DNA of 64,000 nucleotides from Gemmatimonadota bacterium (GCA_022826685.1 JAJDUL010000049.1:1-64000), one strand, 5' to 3'. Shown: positions 1-9,253, numbered from the stretch's first letter. Made by a program: numbers and translations. The notes: generated from the sequence alone by a model not told the origin.

Positions 1-685
1 ACTCGTTCAGGCCGATCGCGGGTCCCTTCCCTGAGACCCCCGCAGTAGCGCTCTCATCCGGCCCGACGTCGCGTCGATCCAGGTCGCCGAGACGCTGTCT
101 GTCCTCGAGGAGGATGGACCCGTGCTGAAGCACGCCACCGCGGCGACGGCACTGGGCGCTGCCCACGAGCTTGCGGCCGCGCGCGGTGAGTTCTCCCGGG
201 GCCGGATCGCGAAAGCAGCTCGCGGCGGAGATCCGGGAGGCCGCGGCGCCACTCGCCTCCGCGTCGTCGCTCCGAGCCGTGTCGAGCGGGACACCCATGG
301 CGCGCAACGCCTCGGCCAGCGCGCCGTGCACGGTGTGCAGGACGGCACGGGGCCCGCCCCACGCCCGTGCGGGACAGGCGAAAGCGTATGTGATCTCGGG
401 GCCATGGAAGACGGATCGGCCGCCCGTCGGCCGCCGAACGGCGTCGACGCCGGGACGGAGCTCGTCCGGGGAACGTCCGAGCAGCCGGTCGGGCGCCGTC
501 TGATGCCGCCCGAGCGACAGACACCAGGGCTCCCAGCCGTAGAACCGAAGCAGCGTCGAACCCCCCGCGGCGAGTTCGAGCATCGCCTCGTCCACGGCCA
601 TGTTGCGGGCGCCGTCCGCCACGGCGTAGGGGAGTACGATGAACGGGGCTTCCCCGAGCCGGGCACGCGCGCGCCGCGCGGTCAC
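1..685 (-). CDS. Lipoate-protein ligase / octanoyltransferase family (LplA/LipM-like), 3' end cut by window edge
   Basis: BPL/LPL-fold enzyme expected to attach lipoyl or octanoyl groups to the lipoyl lysine of carrier proteins such as GcvH and E2. The family signatures are visible in order: RRPTGGRSVFHG (substrate-binding RRxTGGR loop), a Cys-Phe pair in ISAASCFRDP, the lysine motif GRKLVGSAQ and LQHGSILLE. About 228 codons are present; the C-terminus lies off the left edge. The GTG start overlaps the TGA of the upstream MBL gene (GTGA), so the two are probably translationally coupled. It closes a gcvH-gcvP-MBL operon, which suggests GcvH as one of its substrates. Ligase versus octanoyltransferase cannot be separated from sequence alone. 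Confidence 0.88.
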   Translation of the reverse strand, partial: MTARRARARLGEAPFIVLPYAVADGARNMAVDEAMLELAAGGSTLLRFYGWEPWCLSLGRHQTAPDRLLGRSPDELRPGVDAVRRPTGGRSVFHGPEITYAFACPARAWGGPRAVLHTVHGALAEALRAMGVPLDTARSDDAEASGAAASRISAASCFRDPAPGELTARGRKLVGSAQCRRRGGVLQHGSILLEDRQRLGDLDRRDVGPDESATAGVSGKGPAIGLNE

Positions 686-1374
686 AACTCCAGAGCCTCT
701 CCGGGCTCGAGGATCACGACCTCGGCGGTGTCGCCCACGGCGTCCACGAAGCGGGCCGGATCGACGTCGATCAACTCCCAGGTGCCGTAGTGGTTCGGAA
801 CGGCGATTCGGGGTTCGATCATCTCGATCGCGCGCGCGGCGTCTTCCGGACCCATCGTGAAGTTGTCGCCGATCGGCACCAGCGCCACATCCACTTCTCC
901 ATTCAGAAGCTCCATGTCGCGCGTGAGCCCCGTATCTCCGGCGTGGTAGACGCGCGTGCCGTCCACCGTGAGGAGGATGCCGGCGGCCGTCGTCGTATAG
1001 GCCTCCGCGCCCGGTGCGTCGATCTTCCCGCCGTGGGTCGCCACGGTGAGCTTGACGCGCCCGAAGGGGAACTCGTGGGCGCCGCCGATGTGCATGGGGT
1101 GGGCGTTCTCGTGGCCCTGCACCTCCCCGGCGTACGCCACGATCTCGTAGGTGGCGATGAGCTTCGCGTCGGTCGCCTCGAGGATGTCCCAGGTATCCGC
1201 GATGTGGTCGCCGTGCCCGTGCGAGAGGAGGAGGTAGTCGAGGCGGTCGGTGAAGTGCTCCGGTCCCACGTCGGCCACGGGGTTCCCGGTCAGAAACGGG
1301 TCGATGAGGATCCGCGTTCCGTCCACGGCCTCGATCTCGTAGCAGCTCTGGCCGTGAAAGATGAGTTGTGCCAT
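682..1374 (-). CDS. Metal-dependent hydrolase of the UPF0173 metallo-beta-lactamase family
   Basis: A 230-residue stand-alone metallo-beta-lactamase-fold hydrolase. The N-terminus MAQLIFHGQSCYEIE is typical of the UPF0173 (YtkL-like) group. The zinc motif SHGHGDHIAD (HxHxDH) is near residue 52, followed by the downstream ligands in YHAGDTGLT and VPNHYGT. It has no signal peptide and is probably cytosolic. It lies 16 bases after gcvP and overlaps the lipoate ligase start by four bases, so it is co-transcribed with glycine-cleavage and lipoylation genes. The substrate is unknown; operon position hints at a role near lipoate or one-carbon metabolism, but that is inference only. Confidence 0.85.
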   Translation of the reverse strand: MAQLIFHGQSCYEIEAVDGTRILIDPFLTGNPVADVGPEHFTDRLDYLLLSHGHGDHIADTWDILEATDAKLIATYEIVAYAGEVQGHENAHPMHIGGAHEFPFGRVKLTVATHGGKIDAPGAEAYTTTAAGILLTVDGTRVYHAGDTGLTRDMELLNGEVDVALVPIGDNFTMGPEDAARAIEMIEPRIAVPNHYGTWELIDVDPARFVDAVGDTAEVVILEPGEALEL

Positions 1375-1390
1375 CCGCCTACCTCCCGGT

Positions 1391-4303
1391 CTATGCGCCT
1401 GCCTGGCCTGTGCCGGCGGTCTCGGTTTCGTAGCTCTCGATCGGCGGACACGCGCAGACGAGGTTCCGGTCTCCGTACGCGTTGTTCACGCGGCGCACGG
1501 GCGGCCAGAACTTCCACTCCCGGGTCGAAGGCGCCGGCCACGCGGCTTCCCGTCGCGTGTACGCGTGGTCCCATGTATCCGACGTCACCATCTCCGCGGT
1601 GTGGGGCGCGTTCTTCAGCGGATTGTCCGTCGCATCCAGCGTCCCGTCCGCGATCCTCCGAATCTCCGCGCGAATCGAGATCAGCGCGTCGACGAGTCGG
1701 TCCAGTTCCCGCTTCGACTCGCTCTCCGTGGGCTCGATCATGATCGTACCCGCGACCGGAAAGGACATCGTGGGCGCGTGGAATCCGTAGTCCATGAGTC
1801 GCTTCGCGACATCCTCATCCGTCACTCCCGTCCCCCGCCTCAGCGGACGCAGATCGAGGATGAACTCGTGCGCGACCCGCCCGTGCTCGCCGCGGTAGAG
1901 GACGTCGAAGTGCTCGCTGAGACGACTCGCCATGTAGTTCGCGGCGAGAACGGCCGCCTCGGTCGCCGCTCGCACGCCGTCCCGGCCGAGCATGGCGATG
2001 TAGGCCCACGAGATGAGCAGAATCGAAGCGCTCCCCCACGGCGCCGCGGAGACCGCCGGGATCGCGGCTTCGCCACCCACATCGACGAGTGGGTGTCCCG
2101 GCAGGTAGGGCGCGAGTTCCTCCGTCACGCAGATCGGACCCATTCCCGGGCCCCCCCCGCCATGCGGAATGGCGAACGTCTTGTGGAGGTTGATGTGGAT
2201 GACGTCGGCGCCGTAATCGCCGGGACGGCAGAGGCCGACCTGGGCGTTGAGGTTGGCGCCATCGAGGTATACGAGTCCGCCGTGCTCGTGGACGATGTCC
2301 GTGACTTCCCGGATGGCCGACTCGAACACGCCGTGGGTGGACGGATACGTGATCATCGTCGCTGCCAGCCGGTCGGAGTGTTTCTCCGCCTTGGCGCGGA
2401 GGTCGTCGACGTCGATGTTCCCGTTCTCGTCACAGCGGACGACGACGACCTTCATCCCGGCCATCACCGCGCTCGCGGGGTTCGTGCCGTGCGCCGACGA
2501 CGGGATGAGGCACACATCCCGCGCTCCCTCGCCCCGGTCCTCGTGTCGGGCCGCGATGACGAGCAGGCCGGTGTACTCGCCCTGCGCTCCCGAGTTCGGC
2601 TGCAGCGAGCAGGCGGGCAGCCCGCTCATCTCGCATAGCCACCGCTCCAGATCGTCGAACAGACGTCGATACCCCTCGGCCTGGTCCACGGGGGCGAACG
2701 GGTGCAGAGACCCGAACTCCGGCCACGTGACGGGGATCATCTCGGATGTCGCGTTGAGCTTCATCGTGCAGGATCCGAGCGGGATCATGCTCGTGTTCAG
2801 CGAGAGGTCCCGGGTCTCAAGCCGATGGATGTACCGCAGCATCTCGGTCTCGGAATGGTACCGGTTGAAGACCGGGTGCTCGAGGTAGCCCGAGGCGCGC
2901 GCGAGTTCCGCGGGATAGACGGCCTCCGGAATGTCCGCGGCGACGTCTCCGGCGCCGAGTTCCCGGTCCCCTTCGCCCCCGAAGACCGCGAACAGGTCCT
3001 CCAGGTCCTCTCCCCGCACCGTCTCGTCGAGCGCGATCCCGACCGTCCCATCCTCGAAATCCCGCAGGTTGATGCCCCGCTCGCGTGCCCTGGCGAGGAT
3101 CTCGGCGGATGTGAAACCCGAGGGGATGACCTGAAGCGTGTCGAAGAACTGCTCGTGAACGATCGTGTGCCCGAGCCGCTCGAGTCCCCGGGCGAGGGTC
3201 CACGTCAACTTTCGGACGCGGGTCGCGATGGCGCGGATACCCTCCGGTCCGTGATACACGGCGTACATCCCGGCCATGATCGCGAGCAGCACCTGTGCGG
3301 TGCAGATGTTCGAGGTCGCCTTCTCCCGCCGAATGTGCTGCTCGCGCGTCTGCAGGGCCATCCGGAGCGCCGGGTTCCCGTCCGCGTCGACCGACACTCC
3401 GATGATCCGTCCCGGCAGCTTGCGCTTGAACGCGTCCGTGGCGGCAAGGTAGGCGGCGTGCGGCCCGCCGTAACCCATGGGTACGCCGAAGCGCTGAGAG
3501 TTGCCGACGGCGATGTCCGCGCCGAACTCGCCCGGCGGCACGAGCAGCGCGAGGGCGAGGAGGTCGGCAGCGACCACAACCCCGGCCCCGTGCTCGTGAA
3601 GGGCGTCGCAGAGACCCCGATAGTCGACGACCGCACCCTCCGTGGTCGGGTACTGCAGAAGCGCGCCGAAGGCGTCGTCCGGATCGTGGGCGGCGATGTC
3701 GCCGTGCTGGAAGAGCCGGACCTGGATTCCGAGCGGCCGCGCCCGGCCGCGGACGACGGCGACGGTCTGCGGGTGGCACGCCTCGGACACGAGGAAGACG
3801 TTGCGGTCGTCGCTCCCCCTGCTGCCCCAGAGCATGAGCATCGCTTCCGCCGCGGCGGTTCCTTCGTCCAGCAGCGAGGCGTTCGCGATCGGAAGCCCCG
3901 TGAGGTCGATGACCGTCGTCTGGAAGTTGAGCAGCGCCTCGAGGCGCCCCTGCGAGATCTCGGCCTGATAGGGCGTATACTGTGTATACCAGCCGGGGTT
4001 CTCAAGGATGTTCCGGAGGATGACGCCAGGTGTCAGCGTCCCGTGATACCCCAGACCGAGATAGGAACGGAACGGGCGGTTGGAACGCGCGAGTTCCGCC
4101 GCGTGATCGAGAAGCCTTCTCTCGGTGATCGCTTCGGGCAGGTCGAGGGCGCGACCCAGGCGGATCGGTTCGGGAACGGTCTCGTCGACAAGCTCGCTCA
4201 GGCTCTTTGCGCCGACCACCTCCAGCATCGGCTCCACGTCCGAGGGCGCCAGTCCTATGTGGCGCCCGGCGAACTCGCCGAACGGCTCCATCTCAAACCG
4301 CAT
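1391..4303 (-). CDS. gcvP: Glycine dehydrogenase (decarboxylating), P-protein of the glycine cleavage system
   Basis: Full-length fused P-protein (970 residues), the usual size for single-chain GcvP rather than split GcvPA/GcvPB. It decarboxylates glycine with pyridoxal phosphate and passes the aminomethyl group to lipoyl-GcvH. The N-terminal half begins [10 protein letters not shown] and contains [15 protein letters not shown]. The C-terminal half carries the PLP-lysine region [20 protein letters not shown] and [12 protein letters not shown]. It starts 16 bases after gcvH. A second in-frame ATG four codons downstream (4291) is an alternative start. GcvT is not in the window; the GcvT-like gene at 29.4-30.5 kb is YgfZ. 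Confidence 0.97.
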   Translation of the reverse strand: MRFEMEPFGEFAGRHIGLAPSDVEPMLEVVGAKSLSELVDETVPEPIRLGRALDLPEAITERRLLDHAAELARSNRPFRSYLGLGYHGTLTPGVILRNILENPGWYTQYTPYQAEISQGRLEALLNFQTTVIDLTGLPIANASLLDEGTAAAEAMLMLWGSRGSDDRNVFLVSEACHPQTVAVVRGRARPLGIQVRLFQHGDIAAHDPDDAFGALLQYPTTEGAVVDYRGLCDALHEHGAGVVVAADLLALALLVPPGEFGADIAVGNSQRFGVPMGYGGPHAAYLAATDAFKRKLPGRIIGVSVDADGNPALRMALQTREQHIRREKATSNICTAQVLLAIMAGMYAVYHGPEGIRAIATRVRKLTWTLARGLERLGHTIVHEQFFDTLQVIPSGFTSAEILARARERGINLRDFEDGTVGIALDETVRGEDLEDLFAVFGGEGDRELGAGDVAADIPEAVYPAELARASGYLEHPVFNRYHSETEMLRYIHRLETRDLSLNTSMIPLGSCTMKLNATSEMIPVTWPEFGSLHPFAPVDQAEGYRRLFDDLERWLCEMSGLPACSLQPNSGAQGEYTGLLVIAARHEDRGEGARDVCLIPSSAHGTNPASAVMAGMKVVVVRCDENGNIDVDDLRAKAEKHSDRLAATMITYPSTHGVFESAIREVTDIVHEHGGLVYLDGANLNAQVGLCRPGDYGADVIHINLHKTFAIPHGGGGPGMGPICVTEELAPYLPGHPLVDVGGEAAIPAVSAAPWGSASILLISWAYIAMLGRDGVRAATEAAVLAANYMASRLSEHFDVLYRGEHGRVAHEFILDLRPLRRGTGVTDEDVAKRLMDYGFHAPTMSFPVAGTIMIEPTESESKRELDRLVDALISIRAEIRRIADGTLDATDNPLKNAPHTAEMVTSDTWDHAYTRREAAWPAPSTREWKFWPPVRRVNNAYGDRNLVCACPPIESYETETAGTGQAGA

Positions 4304-4319
4304 GTTCAGGGGCGGGCCG

Positions 4320-4721
4320 TCAGATCTCGTCCCCGTCGGCGACGAGGGCGGCGTACTGTTCGGCGGTGAGGAGGTCGTTGAGGTCGTCGGGCGCTTCCAG
4401 CGCGAGCCGGATCATCCATCCTTCTCCGTAGGGATCGCTGTTGACGAGACCGGGGTCGGTCTCCAGCGCGTCGTTCACCGCCACGATCGCTCCCGCCGCG
4501 GGGCAGAAGAGTTCGGAGACGGTCTTCACGGCCTCGACGGTCCCGAAGGCTTCCATCTGTCCGAACTCTTCGCCGGGCGCGGGAAGTTCAACGTAGACCA
4601 CATCGCCCAGTTCGCCCTGGGCGTAGTCCGTGATCCCGATCAAGACCTCGCCGTCGACGTCGGTTTCCCGCACGTATTCGTGCTCGGGCGTGTATCTGAG
4701 ATCTTCCGGAATGTCCGACAT
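4320..4721 (-). CDS. gcvH: Glycine cleavage system H protein
   Basis: 133-residue lipoyl carrier of the glycine cleavage complex. It starts [19 protein letters not shown], followed by the lipoyl hammerhead with the lipoyl-lysine motif [12 protein letters not shown] near residue 60. It shuttles the aminomethyl group from GcvP to GcvT and is reoxidised by the L-protein. It is first in an operon with gcvP, an MBL hydrolase and a lipoate ligase. A good sigma70-type promoter sits about 50 bases upstream, leaving a leader too short for a glycine riboswitch. Confidence 0.97.
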   Translation of the reverse strand: MSDIPEDLRYTPEHEYVRETDVDGEVLIGITDYAQGELGDVVYVELPAPGEEFGQMEAFGTVEAVKTVSELFCPAAGAIVAVNDALETDPGLVNSDPYGEGWMIRLALEAPDDLNDLLTAEQYAALVADGDEI

Positions 4722-4774
4722 GCGTACCCTCTGTCTTGCTTCGGATCGAGCGTCTCTGGGCTGGCGGCGTGGGG

Positions 4775-4804
4775 ACTATACCCGAGCCGCGAGCCGGGCG
4801 TCAA
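4775..4804 (-). promoter_or_regulatory. Sigma70-type promoter of the gcvH operon
   Basis: Reading the minus strand, a -35 TTGACG (4804-4799), an 18-base spacer and a -10 TATAGT (4780-4775) precede gcvH. Predicted transcription starts near 4768, giving a leader of roughly 45 bases. Confidence 0.65.
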
Positions 4805-4816
4805 GCAACTCCGCGA

Positions 4817-5494
4817 CTAATCGCCCGAGGCGAGTCTTCGCCGGGCTTTGCGGTCCTTCCTGATCCGCTTCCGTGCGTCCCTCGCGCTCTCGCCCGGGTG
4901 TCGCTCGACGACATCGACGCCTCCCATGCAGACGAGACCGCTGATGCGGATGACGGGAGCGTCCGCGGCCGGTGGCGTGTCCGGCTCCGGCGTGCTCACG
5001 CCCCCCATCAGCGCGATGCCGCCCCACTCGACGCGGACGCCTGGAGGGACGACGATGTCCACGCCTCCCATGAGCGCAAGGAGCCGGACCGAAACCGTCT
5101 CCGTCGCGAACGTCGCCTGCCGAAAATCGAGATCCGTACCCCCCATCACGGTGACGGCGTTGAGCCGGCGGGGCGGGATCCAGCTGCCCTTGCGCTCCGT
5201 CGCCCCCCAGATGGAGACGATGAGGTCGCTCTCCTGGACGGGCCGGGCCGGATCCACCGGCACGGAGGCCGTCGCCACGGGCGCGGGCGCGGCGGGGCGG
5301 GTCTCGCTCCGGAGTGCGGGGAGGTCTCGCTCGAGCGCAACGAGTTCGGCCCGGGTGCGCGCGGCGTACGCGATGTCCAGGCGGCGTTCCAGTTCCGTCG
5401 TGTTCATGGCGTCGCGCGCGAAATGGGCGCAGAGACGATCCACCGTCGCCTGCCGCTCCTCCGGCGACAACGCCTTTTCCGGGCTGTCCGTCAT
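4817..5494 (-). CDS. DUF1707/LiaF-like domain protein
   Basis: 225-residue cytosolic protein without a signal peptide or transmembrane segment. Residues about 10-60 (SPEERQATVDRL...TTELERRLDIAYAARTRAEL) resemble the DUF1707/SHOCT-type helical domain. Residues about 95-215 are a glycine- and valine-rich beta region with repeated short units such as VMGGTDLDFRQATF and LMGGVDIVVPPGVRVE, as in the C-terminal 'toast-rack' domain of LiaF (cell-wall-active antibiotic response). LiaF proteins normally have membrane helices and sit beside LiaSR; neither is seen here. Function unknown, possibly envelope-stress related. Confidence 0.75.
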   Translation of the reverse strand: MTDSPEKALSPEERQATVDRLCAHFARDAMNTTELERRLDIAYAARTRAELVALERDLPALRSETRPAAPAPVATASVPVDPARPVQESDLIVSIWGATERKGSWIPPRRLNAVTVMGGTDLDFRQATFATETVSVRLLALMGGVDIVVPPGVRVEWGGIALMGGVSTPEPDTPPAADAPVIRISGLVCMGGVDVVERHPGESARDARKRIRKDRKARRRLASGD

Positions 5495-5647
5495 CTCCTC
5501 CTCGCCGTCTGGCCGGCCTGATTCTCACGCAAGGTGGCGGGGCCAGCAAGGCAAAAAAACTTGCAGCGCGGGCGAGCGCACGGCATCATGGCGCACAACA
5601 GGTGCTTTCGTGCCCTATCCGTAAACCCTTTGGAAGGAGGTGATCTA

Positions 5648-5713
5648 GTGTCTGCAGGATGTAGAACCGGGTCTGACTCGGCACGGGCAAGCGATCGCCT
5701 CGAGGCAGCGTAA
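5648..5713 (+). CDS. Short 21-residue ORF with ideal ribosome binding site (candidate leader peptide)
   Basis: GTG-initiated ORF encoding MSAGCRTGSDSARASDRLEA plus a final Ala. Its upstream AAGGAGGTGATC (5634-5645) is complementary to the full anti-Shine-Dalgarno tail of 16S rRNA, with seven bases between GGAGG and GTG. The peptide has one Cys and several Arg/Ser/Ala residues but no Lys run that would suggest lysine attenuation. It is followed within 100 bases by a terminator-like hairpin and dapF. Whether it acts as a regulatory leader, a small protein, or only part of a structured RNA is unknown. Confidence 0.45.
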   Translation: MSAGCRTGSDSARASDRLEAA

Positions 5714-5810
5714 CCGGTCTTGAACCGGTGGCGCCCGAGACATGCGCCGACCTGAAAGCTGCGGTGCCTTGCCGGCGTCGCGTCGAGTCAGGTTTCGGTT
5801 GAGACAAGAG

Positions 5811-5845
5811 CCGGCCGTGGGCTTCATGCTCGCGGCCGGCTTCCT
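5811..5845 (+). terminator. Terminator-like hairpin upstream of dapF
   Basis: Inverted repeat AGCCGGCCG / CGGCCGGCT with a 15-base loop, followed by TCCTTTT. It ends about 25 bases before the dapF ATG, so it could end the preceding transcript or act as an attenuator for dapF. Confidence 0.6.
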
Positions 5846-5870
5846 TTTCGCCCTGCCCTTCCTCTGAAAT

Positions 5871-6674
5871 ATGTCGCTATTCAGCAAATACACCGGAGCC
5901 GGCAACGACTTCGTGATCGTGCGCGGCGAGGAACTGGGGCTCCGGGATGCGGGAGCCCTGGCCGCCGCGCTGTGCCCCCGCGCGACGGGCGTCGGCGTGG
6001 ACGGGCTGATCACCGTTCGAAGCCTGAGCGAAGAAGTCGTCCGCCTCCGGTTCTTCAATCGCGACGGCTCCGAGTTTTCCACCTGCGGGAACGGTTCGCG
6101 GTGCGCGGCGCGCTACGCGGTGGACCGGGGGCTTGTGCCCCCCGATCACATCCTCGTGACGGACGACGGTGAGATCCTGGCGCGAGTGCGGGAGGACGGC
6201 GTGGCCCTGGAATACGCGCTTGACGCCCGAGTGGAGCGCGAGCTGCGCGCGCGCGTCGGGACCGGGAATCCGCGGGAACGTGACGCCTGGCTCGTGCGGA
6301 TGGGGACCGGGCACCTCGTCGTCCCCGTCCCGTCGGTGGAGGTGGAGGACTTCGAAGATCTTTGCCGGCCCCTGCGGTGGCGGGAGGATGTCGGTCCGGG
6401 AGGGGCGAATGTGCACCTCGTCGCCCGCGACGGAGGGACGGTGGTCATCCGCACCTTCGAACGAGGCGTGGAGGGGGAGACGCTCGCCTGCGGCAGCGGC
6501 TGCATGGCGGCGGCGTTCGCGCTCCGGGCCGCGGGCGAAGCGGGGGACCGGGTCGAGTTCCTCGTCCGGTCCGGGGCCCCGTTGACGGTGGAGTTCCTCG
6601 AGGCGGGGCGGATCCGCCTCACCGGACCGGCGGTGTTCATCTTCGATGGCGTCTTCCCCGAAGCGACGCGCTGA
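5871..6674 (+). CDS. dapF: Diaminopimelate epimerase
   Basis: 267 residues, normal for DapF. It interconverts LL- and meso-diaminopimelate for lysine and peptidoglycan synthesis. Both catalytic cysteines are visible: FSTCGNGSRCAARY near residue 65 and ETLACGSGCMAAAF near residue 205. The N-terminus FSKYTGAGNDFVIV and the motif GVGVDGL are also typical. No Shine-Dalgarno sequence is visible before the ATG; a terminator-like hairpin sits just upstream. It overlaps mutY by 29 bases. Confidence 0.95.
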   Translation: MSLFSKYTGAGNDFVIVRGEELGLRDAGALAAALCPRATGVGVDGLITVRSLSEEVVRLRFFNRDGSEFSTCGNGSRCAARYAVDRGLVPPDHILVTDDGEILARVREDGVALEYALDARVERELRARVGTGNPRERDAWLVRMGTGHLVVPVPSVEVEDFEDLCRPLRWREDVGPGGANVHLVARDGGTVVIRTFERGVEGETLACGSGCMAAAFALRAAGEAGDRVEFLVRSGAPLTVEFLEAGRIRLTGPAVFIFDGVFPEATR

Positions 6675-7761
6675 CCCGGACGCCTCCGCGGCGGCGGCGC
6701 CGCTGCTGGCGTGGTTCGACGCGCGGCAGCGGGACGACGTCGCGTGGCGCGGAGAGCGGGACCCTTACGCGATCCTCGTGGCCGAGGTCATGGCGCAGCA
6801 GACGCGGGTGGAGACCGCCGCGCCGTACCATCGGCGGTTCATGGATCGCTTCCCCGACGTATGGACCCTCGCGGAAGCGGAGGAGGACGACGTCCTCGGT
6901 CTCTGGGAGGGACTGGGGTACTACGCGCGGGCCCGCAACCTGCGGCGGGCGGCGCGGCGCGTGGTCTCGGAATACGGCGGCCGGATCCCGCGGGCGGTGT
7001 CGGCGCTGCGGACGCTCCCGGGCGTGGGCCCGTATACGGCGGGCGCCGTCGCCAGCGTGGCGTTCGGGCTGCCGGAACCCGCGGTCGATGGGAACGCACG
7101 CCGCGTTCTCTCGCGACTGGGCGATCTCGAGACGGCCTCTCCCTCCGAGCTCGACCGGGCCGCGCGAGCCCTCATCGCCGCGGTCCCGGAGCGGCCGGGC
7201 GATGTGAACCAGGCGCTGATGGACCTCGGGAGCGCGGTCTGTACGCCGCGCGGGCCGACGTGCGGAGCGTGCCCGCTGTCGAGTCGATGCCTCGCACTGC
7301 GACGGGGGACGATCGGGGAGCGGCCCCCGAGGAAGAGGCGCGCCCGGTCCCCCGAGCGGGCCGAGGCGGCGGCCATCGTCCGGCGCGACGGACGGGTGCT
7401 CGTACTGCGGCGGCCGTCGGACGGACTCCTGGGCGGTCTGTGGGATTTCCCCTCCGTCGCGCTGCCCGCGCCAACCCCGACCCCACCGGCGCCCGCGCTC
7501 ACAAGAGTTCTTCGAGAAGGGTTCGGGCTCGACTGCCGCGTGGGTGAGGAGATTCGCGTGCTGCGTCACACGTTCAGCCACTTCCGTCTGCGGCTCACCG
7601 TGCACCGGGCCCGGTGGCGGTCGGGTGAGGTCACGAGCGCCCGGCAGTACCGCTGGGTCGGCCGCGGGGAATTCGGCGACCTCGCTTTTCCCGCCTATCT
7701 CCGACGGCTGATCGACGAGGATGTGTCCCCGAGTTCTGTCTCCCCGAGAAATGCGAGGTAG
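6646..7761 (+). CDS. mutY: A/G-specific adenine glycosylase
   Basis: 371-residue base-excision enzyme that removes adenine opposite 8-oxoguanine. The helix-hairpin-helix region LRTLPGVGPYTAGAVAS is followed by the catalytic Asp in AVDGNARRVLSRL. The iron-sulfur loop VCTPRGPTCGACPLSSRC has the C-x6-C-x2-C-x5-C spacing expected for MutY/Nth. A C-terminal NUDIX-like domain (AAIVRRDGRVLVLRRPSDG) serves 8-oxoG recognition. The start overlaps dapF; the 3' end overlaps the convergent MBL gene by 67 bases. Confidence 0.95.
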   Translation: MASSPKRRADPDASAAAAPLLAWFDARQRDDVAWRGERDPYAILVAEVMAQQTRVETAAPYHRRFMDRFPDVWTLAEAEEDDVLGLWEGLGYYARARNLRRAARRVVSEYGGRIPRAVSALRTLPGVGPYTAGAVASVAFGLPEPAVDGNARRVLSRLGDLETASPSELDRAARALIAAVPERPGDVNQALMDLGSAVCTPRGPTCGACPLSSRCLALRRGTIGERPPRKRRARSPERAEAAAIVRRDGRVLVLRRPSDGLLGGLWDFPSVALPAPTPTPPAPALTRVLREGFGLDCRVGEEIRVLRHTFSHFRLRLTVHRARWRSGEVTSARQYRWVGRGEFGDLAFPAYLRRLIDEDVSPSSVSPRNAR

Positions 7762-8516
7762 GCGCGGATCGTAAGATCGGCCGCCGCGTGGTGGGAGGCC
7801 GGAAGATCCCCGTAGACCGCGGCCCGGATCCGTTCCGGGGTTCGGGCGCCGGCCTGCAGCGCCCGCCGGACGGACGCCACGCGCTGCAGCCGGTGCTTAC
7901 GGCATTCCTCGAGGCGTGCGAGCGCGTCCTCCACGGGTGCGCCGTGCCCCGGGAGCAGGCGCCCGGGACGGAGGGCCGTGAGGCGCGCGAGACTCGCGAG
8001 GTACGCCTCCACGGACCCGTCCGGGTGGACGATCATGGTGCTCCCTTCTCCGAGCACGAGATCCCCCGTGAAGAGGGCGCGCGAGGGTTCGAGCAGGTAG
8101 CAGAGGTGGTCCGCGGAATGACCGGGTGTCGGGATCGCCCGCACGCGGAGTCCCTTCCCCGGCGCCATGGCCTCATCCTCCGCCAGCGCCCGACCCGCCA
8201 ACCCCGTGAGGTCGAGCGTGGCGGCGGAGGCGCGGAGTTCTCCCCAGCGGCCGGCGGCCGCCGCCGCGGACGCTGCGTGGTCGGCGTGAGCGTGCGTCAG
8301 GCAGACCGCCGCCACCGGTCTCCCGGCGATCACATCATCGACACGGCGGAGGTGCGCTTCATCCTGCGGTCCGGGGTCCAGGACGATCAGCGGCCCGGTT
8401 CCGATCACGTATGTCTGCGTCCCGGTCAGCGTGAGCGGGCCCGGATTGTCGGCGCGGACCGCCGTGATGGCCGATCCGTGCCGGACGACGTGAACCGGTC
8501 CCACGCTCGACGTCAC
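7695..8516 (-). CDS. MBL-fold hydrolase (LACTB2/glyoxalase II-like)
   Basis: 273 residues with the zinc motif LTHAHADHAAS (HxHxDH), then PTPGHSADHLCYLLE, FTGDLVLGEGS and LLPGHGAPVEDALARLEECRKHR. The C-terminal winged-helix-like tail is typical of the LACTB2 group, some members of which are ribonucleases or thioester hydrolases. The GTG start overlaps the TGA of the NUDIX gene (GTGA), so it is probably translated with it. The tail is convergent with mutY. No signal peptide; substrate not determinable. Confidence 0.85.
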   Translation of the reverse strand: MTSSVGPVHVVRHGSAITAVRADNPGPLTLTGTQTYVIGTGPLIVLDPGPQDEAHLRRVDDVIAGRPVAAVCLTHAHADHAASAAAAAGRWGELRASAATLDLTGLAGRALAEDEAMAPGKGLRVRAIPTPGHSADHLCYLLEPSRALFTGDLVLGEGSTMIVHPDGSVEAYLASLARLTALRPGRLLPGHGAPVEDALARLEECRKHRLQRVASVRRALQAGARTPERIRAAVYGDLPASHHAAADLTIRAYLAFLGETELGDTSSSISRRR

Positions 8517-9253
8517 CGGCCTTCGTCGTATCCGGGGTCTCCCGGAGCCAGCGGCGTCACGCCCTTCTCGCCGACGCCCAGCCTGACGAGCGCGGGTTCC
8601 ACGTGGACCCCGCTGAGTGCCGCCATCGCCTCCTCGACCAATCGGAAGCCGGCGAGGCGCTCGATCGTCCTTTCGGTCGGGAACATCATGGGCAGCCTAC
8701 CGGCGGAGAAGCGCCGGAGCGCCGAGGCCGGCGTGGTCCAGATCGCCGCCTCGTGTTCCGGCGTCAAGCTCACGCGAGATGGCCGCTCCTCCAGCGAGAG
8801 GAGGAAGAAGCGGGTGTCGAACCGCAGCGCCGAGCCGCGCGGCGTGATCCAGCGCGCGAAGTACACGATGGGTGTGGACGAAAAGTCGAGTTCGAGGCGC
8901 TCGGCCACTTGCGAGAAGCGAACCTGCTCCGAGAGCAAAGCCCGCCGGGCCTCGGCCAGCGCCTCCGGTCCGCAACCGCGCAGCGGCGCCGGCATGATCC
9001 CGGTCTCTTCGAACAGTTCACGCAGCGCCGCCACGCATGCCGCGGCTTCACCCGCGCCCGGAAGTCGGTACGCCCAATTTGCGGAGGCGTCATCCTCGTC
9101 GATCGCACCGCCCGGGAACGCCCACGCCCCGGCTCCGAACCTGGCGTCGCCGGGGCGCTGAAGCAGGAGGAACTCCAGCCCGTCCACCGCCTGGGTAGCG
9201 ACGACGACGGTGGCGGCGGGCCGTGGAGTCATAGCGGCCGTCCCGGGATTCAT
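8513..9253 (-). CDS. NUDIX hydrolase
   Basis: About 246 residues starting at ATG 9253 (an alternative ATG is at 9234; neither has a clear Shine-Dalgarno sequence). It opens with ATVVVATQAVDGLEFLLLQR. The NUDIX box is stretched by an insertion: GGAIDEDDASANWAYRLPG followed by EAAACVAALRELFEETGI, so the REx2EExG core is intact but the loop before it is longer than usual. This organisation resembles the NUDT19/RPP-type coenzyme A diphosphatases and other large-insert NUDIX proteins. It follows a Yip1-like gene by 17 bases and overlaps the next MBL gene, within the dnaA-dnaN train. Confidence 0.85.
   Translation of the reverse strand: MNPGTAAMTPRPAATVVVATQAVDGLEFLLLQRPGDARFGAGAWAFPGGAIDEDDASANWAYRLPGAGEAAACVAALRELFEETGIMPAPLRGCGPEALAEARRALLSEQVRFSQVAERLELDFSSTPIVYFARWITPRGSALRFDTRFFLLSLEERPSRVSLTPEHEAAIWTTPASALRRFSAGRLPMMFPTERTIERLAGFRLVEEAMAALSGVHVEPALVRLGVGEKGVTPLAPGDPGYDEGR

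Larger units (their letters stand above)
5495..5870 (+). other. Structured intergenic region before dapF (possible leader or small RNA)
   Basis: 376 bases with no conventional gene. From about 5630 it holds a near-perfect Shine-Dalgarno sequence, a 21-codon ORF and then several potential hairpins: ACCGGT-CTTGA-ACCGGT near 5712-5730, GGCGC...GCGCC near 5730-5750, and ACCTGA...TCAGGT spanning about 5749-5795. It ends with the terminator-like hairpin before dapF. The first 130 bases show nothing clear. No match to lysine riboswitch, tmRNA, SRP, RNase P or 6S signatures could be recognised by eye. Confidence 0.5.

Noticed and set aside
4722-4816. Glycine riboswitch upstream of gcvH
   Set aside because: The promoter lies so close that the leader is about 45 bases, far too short for a glycine aptamer.
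5634-5670. Antisense fragment of 16S rRNA
   Set aside because: The match to the 16S tail is limited to the 12-base anti-Shine-Dalgarno complement; flanking sequence does not continue as rRNA.
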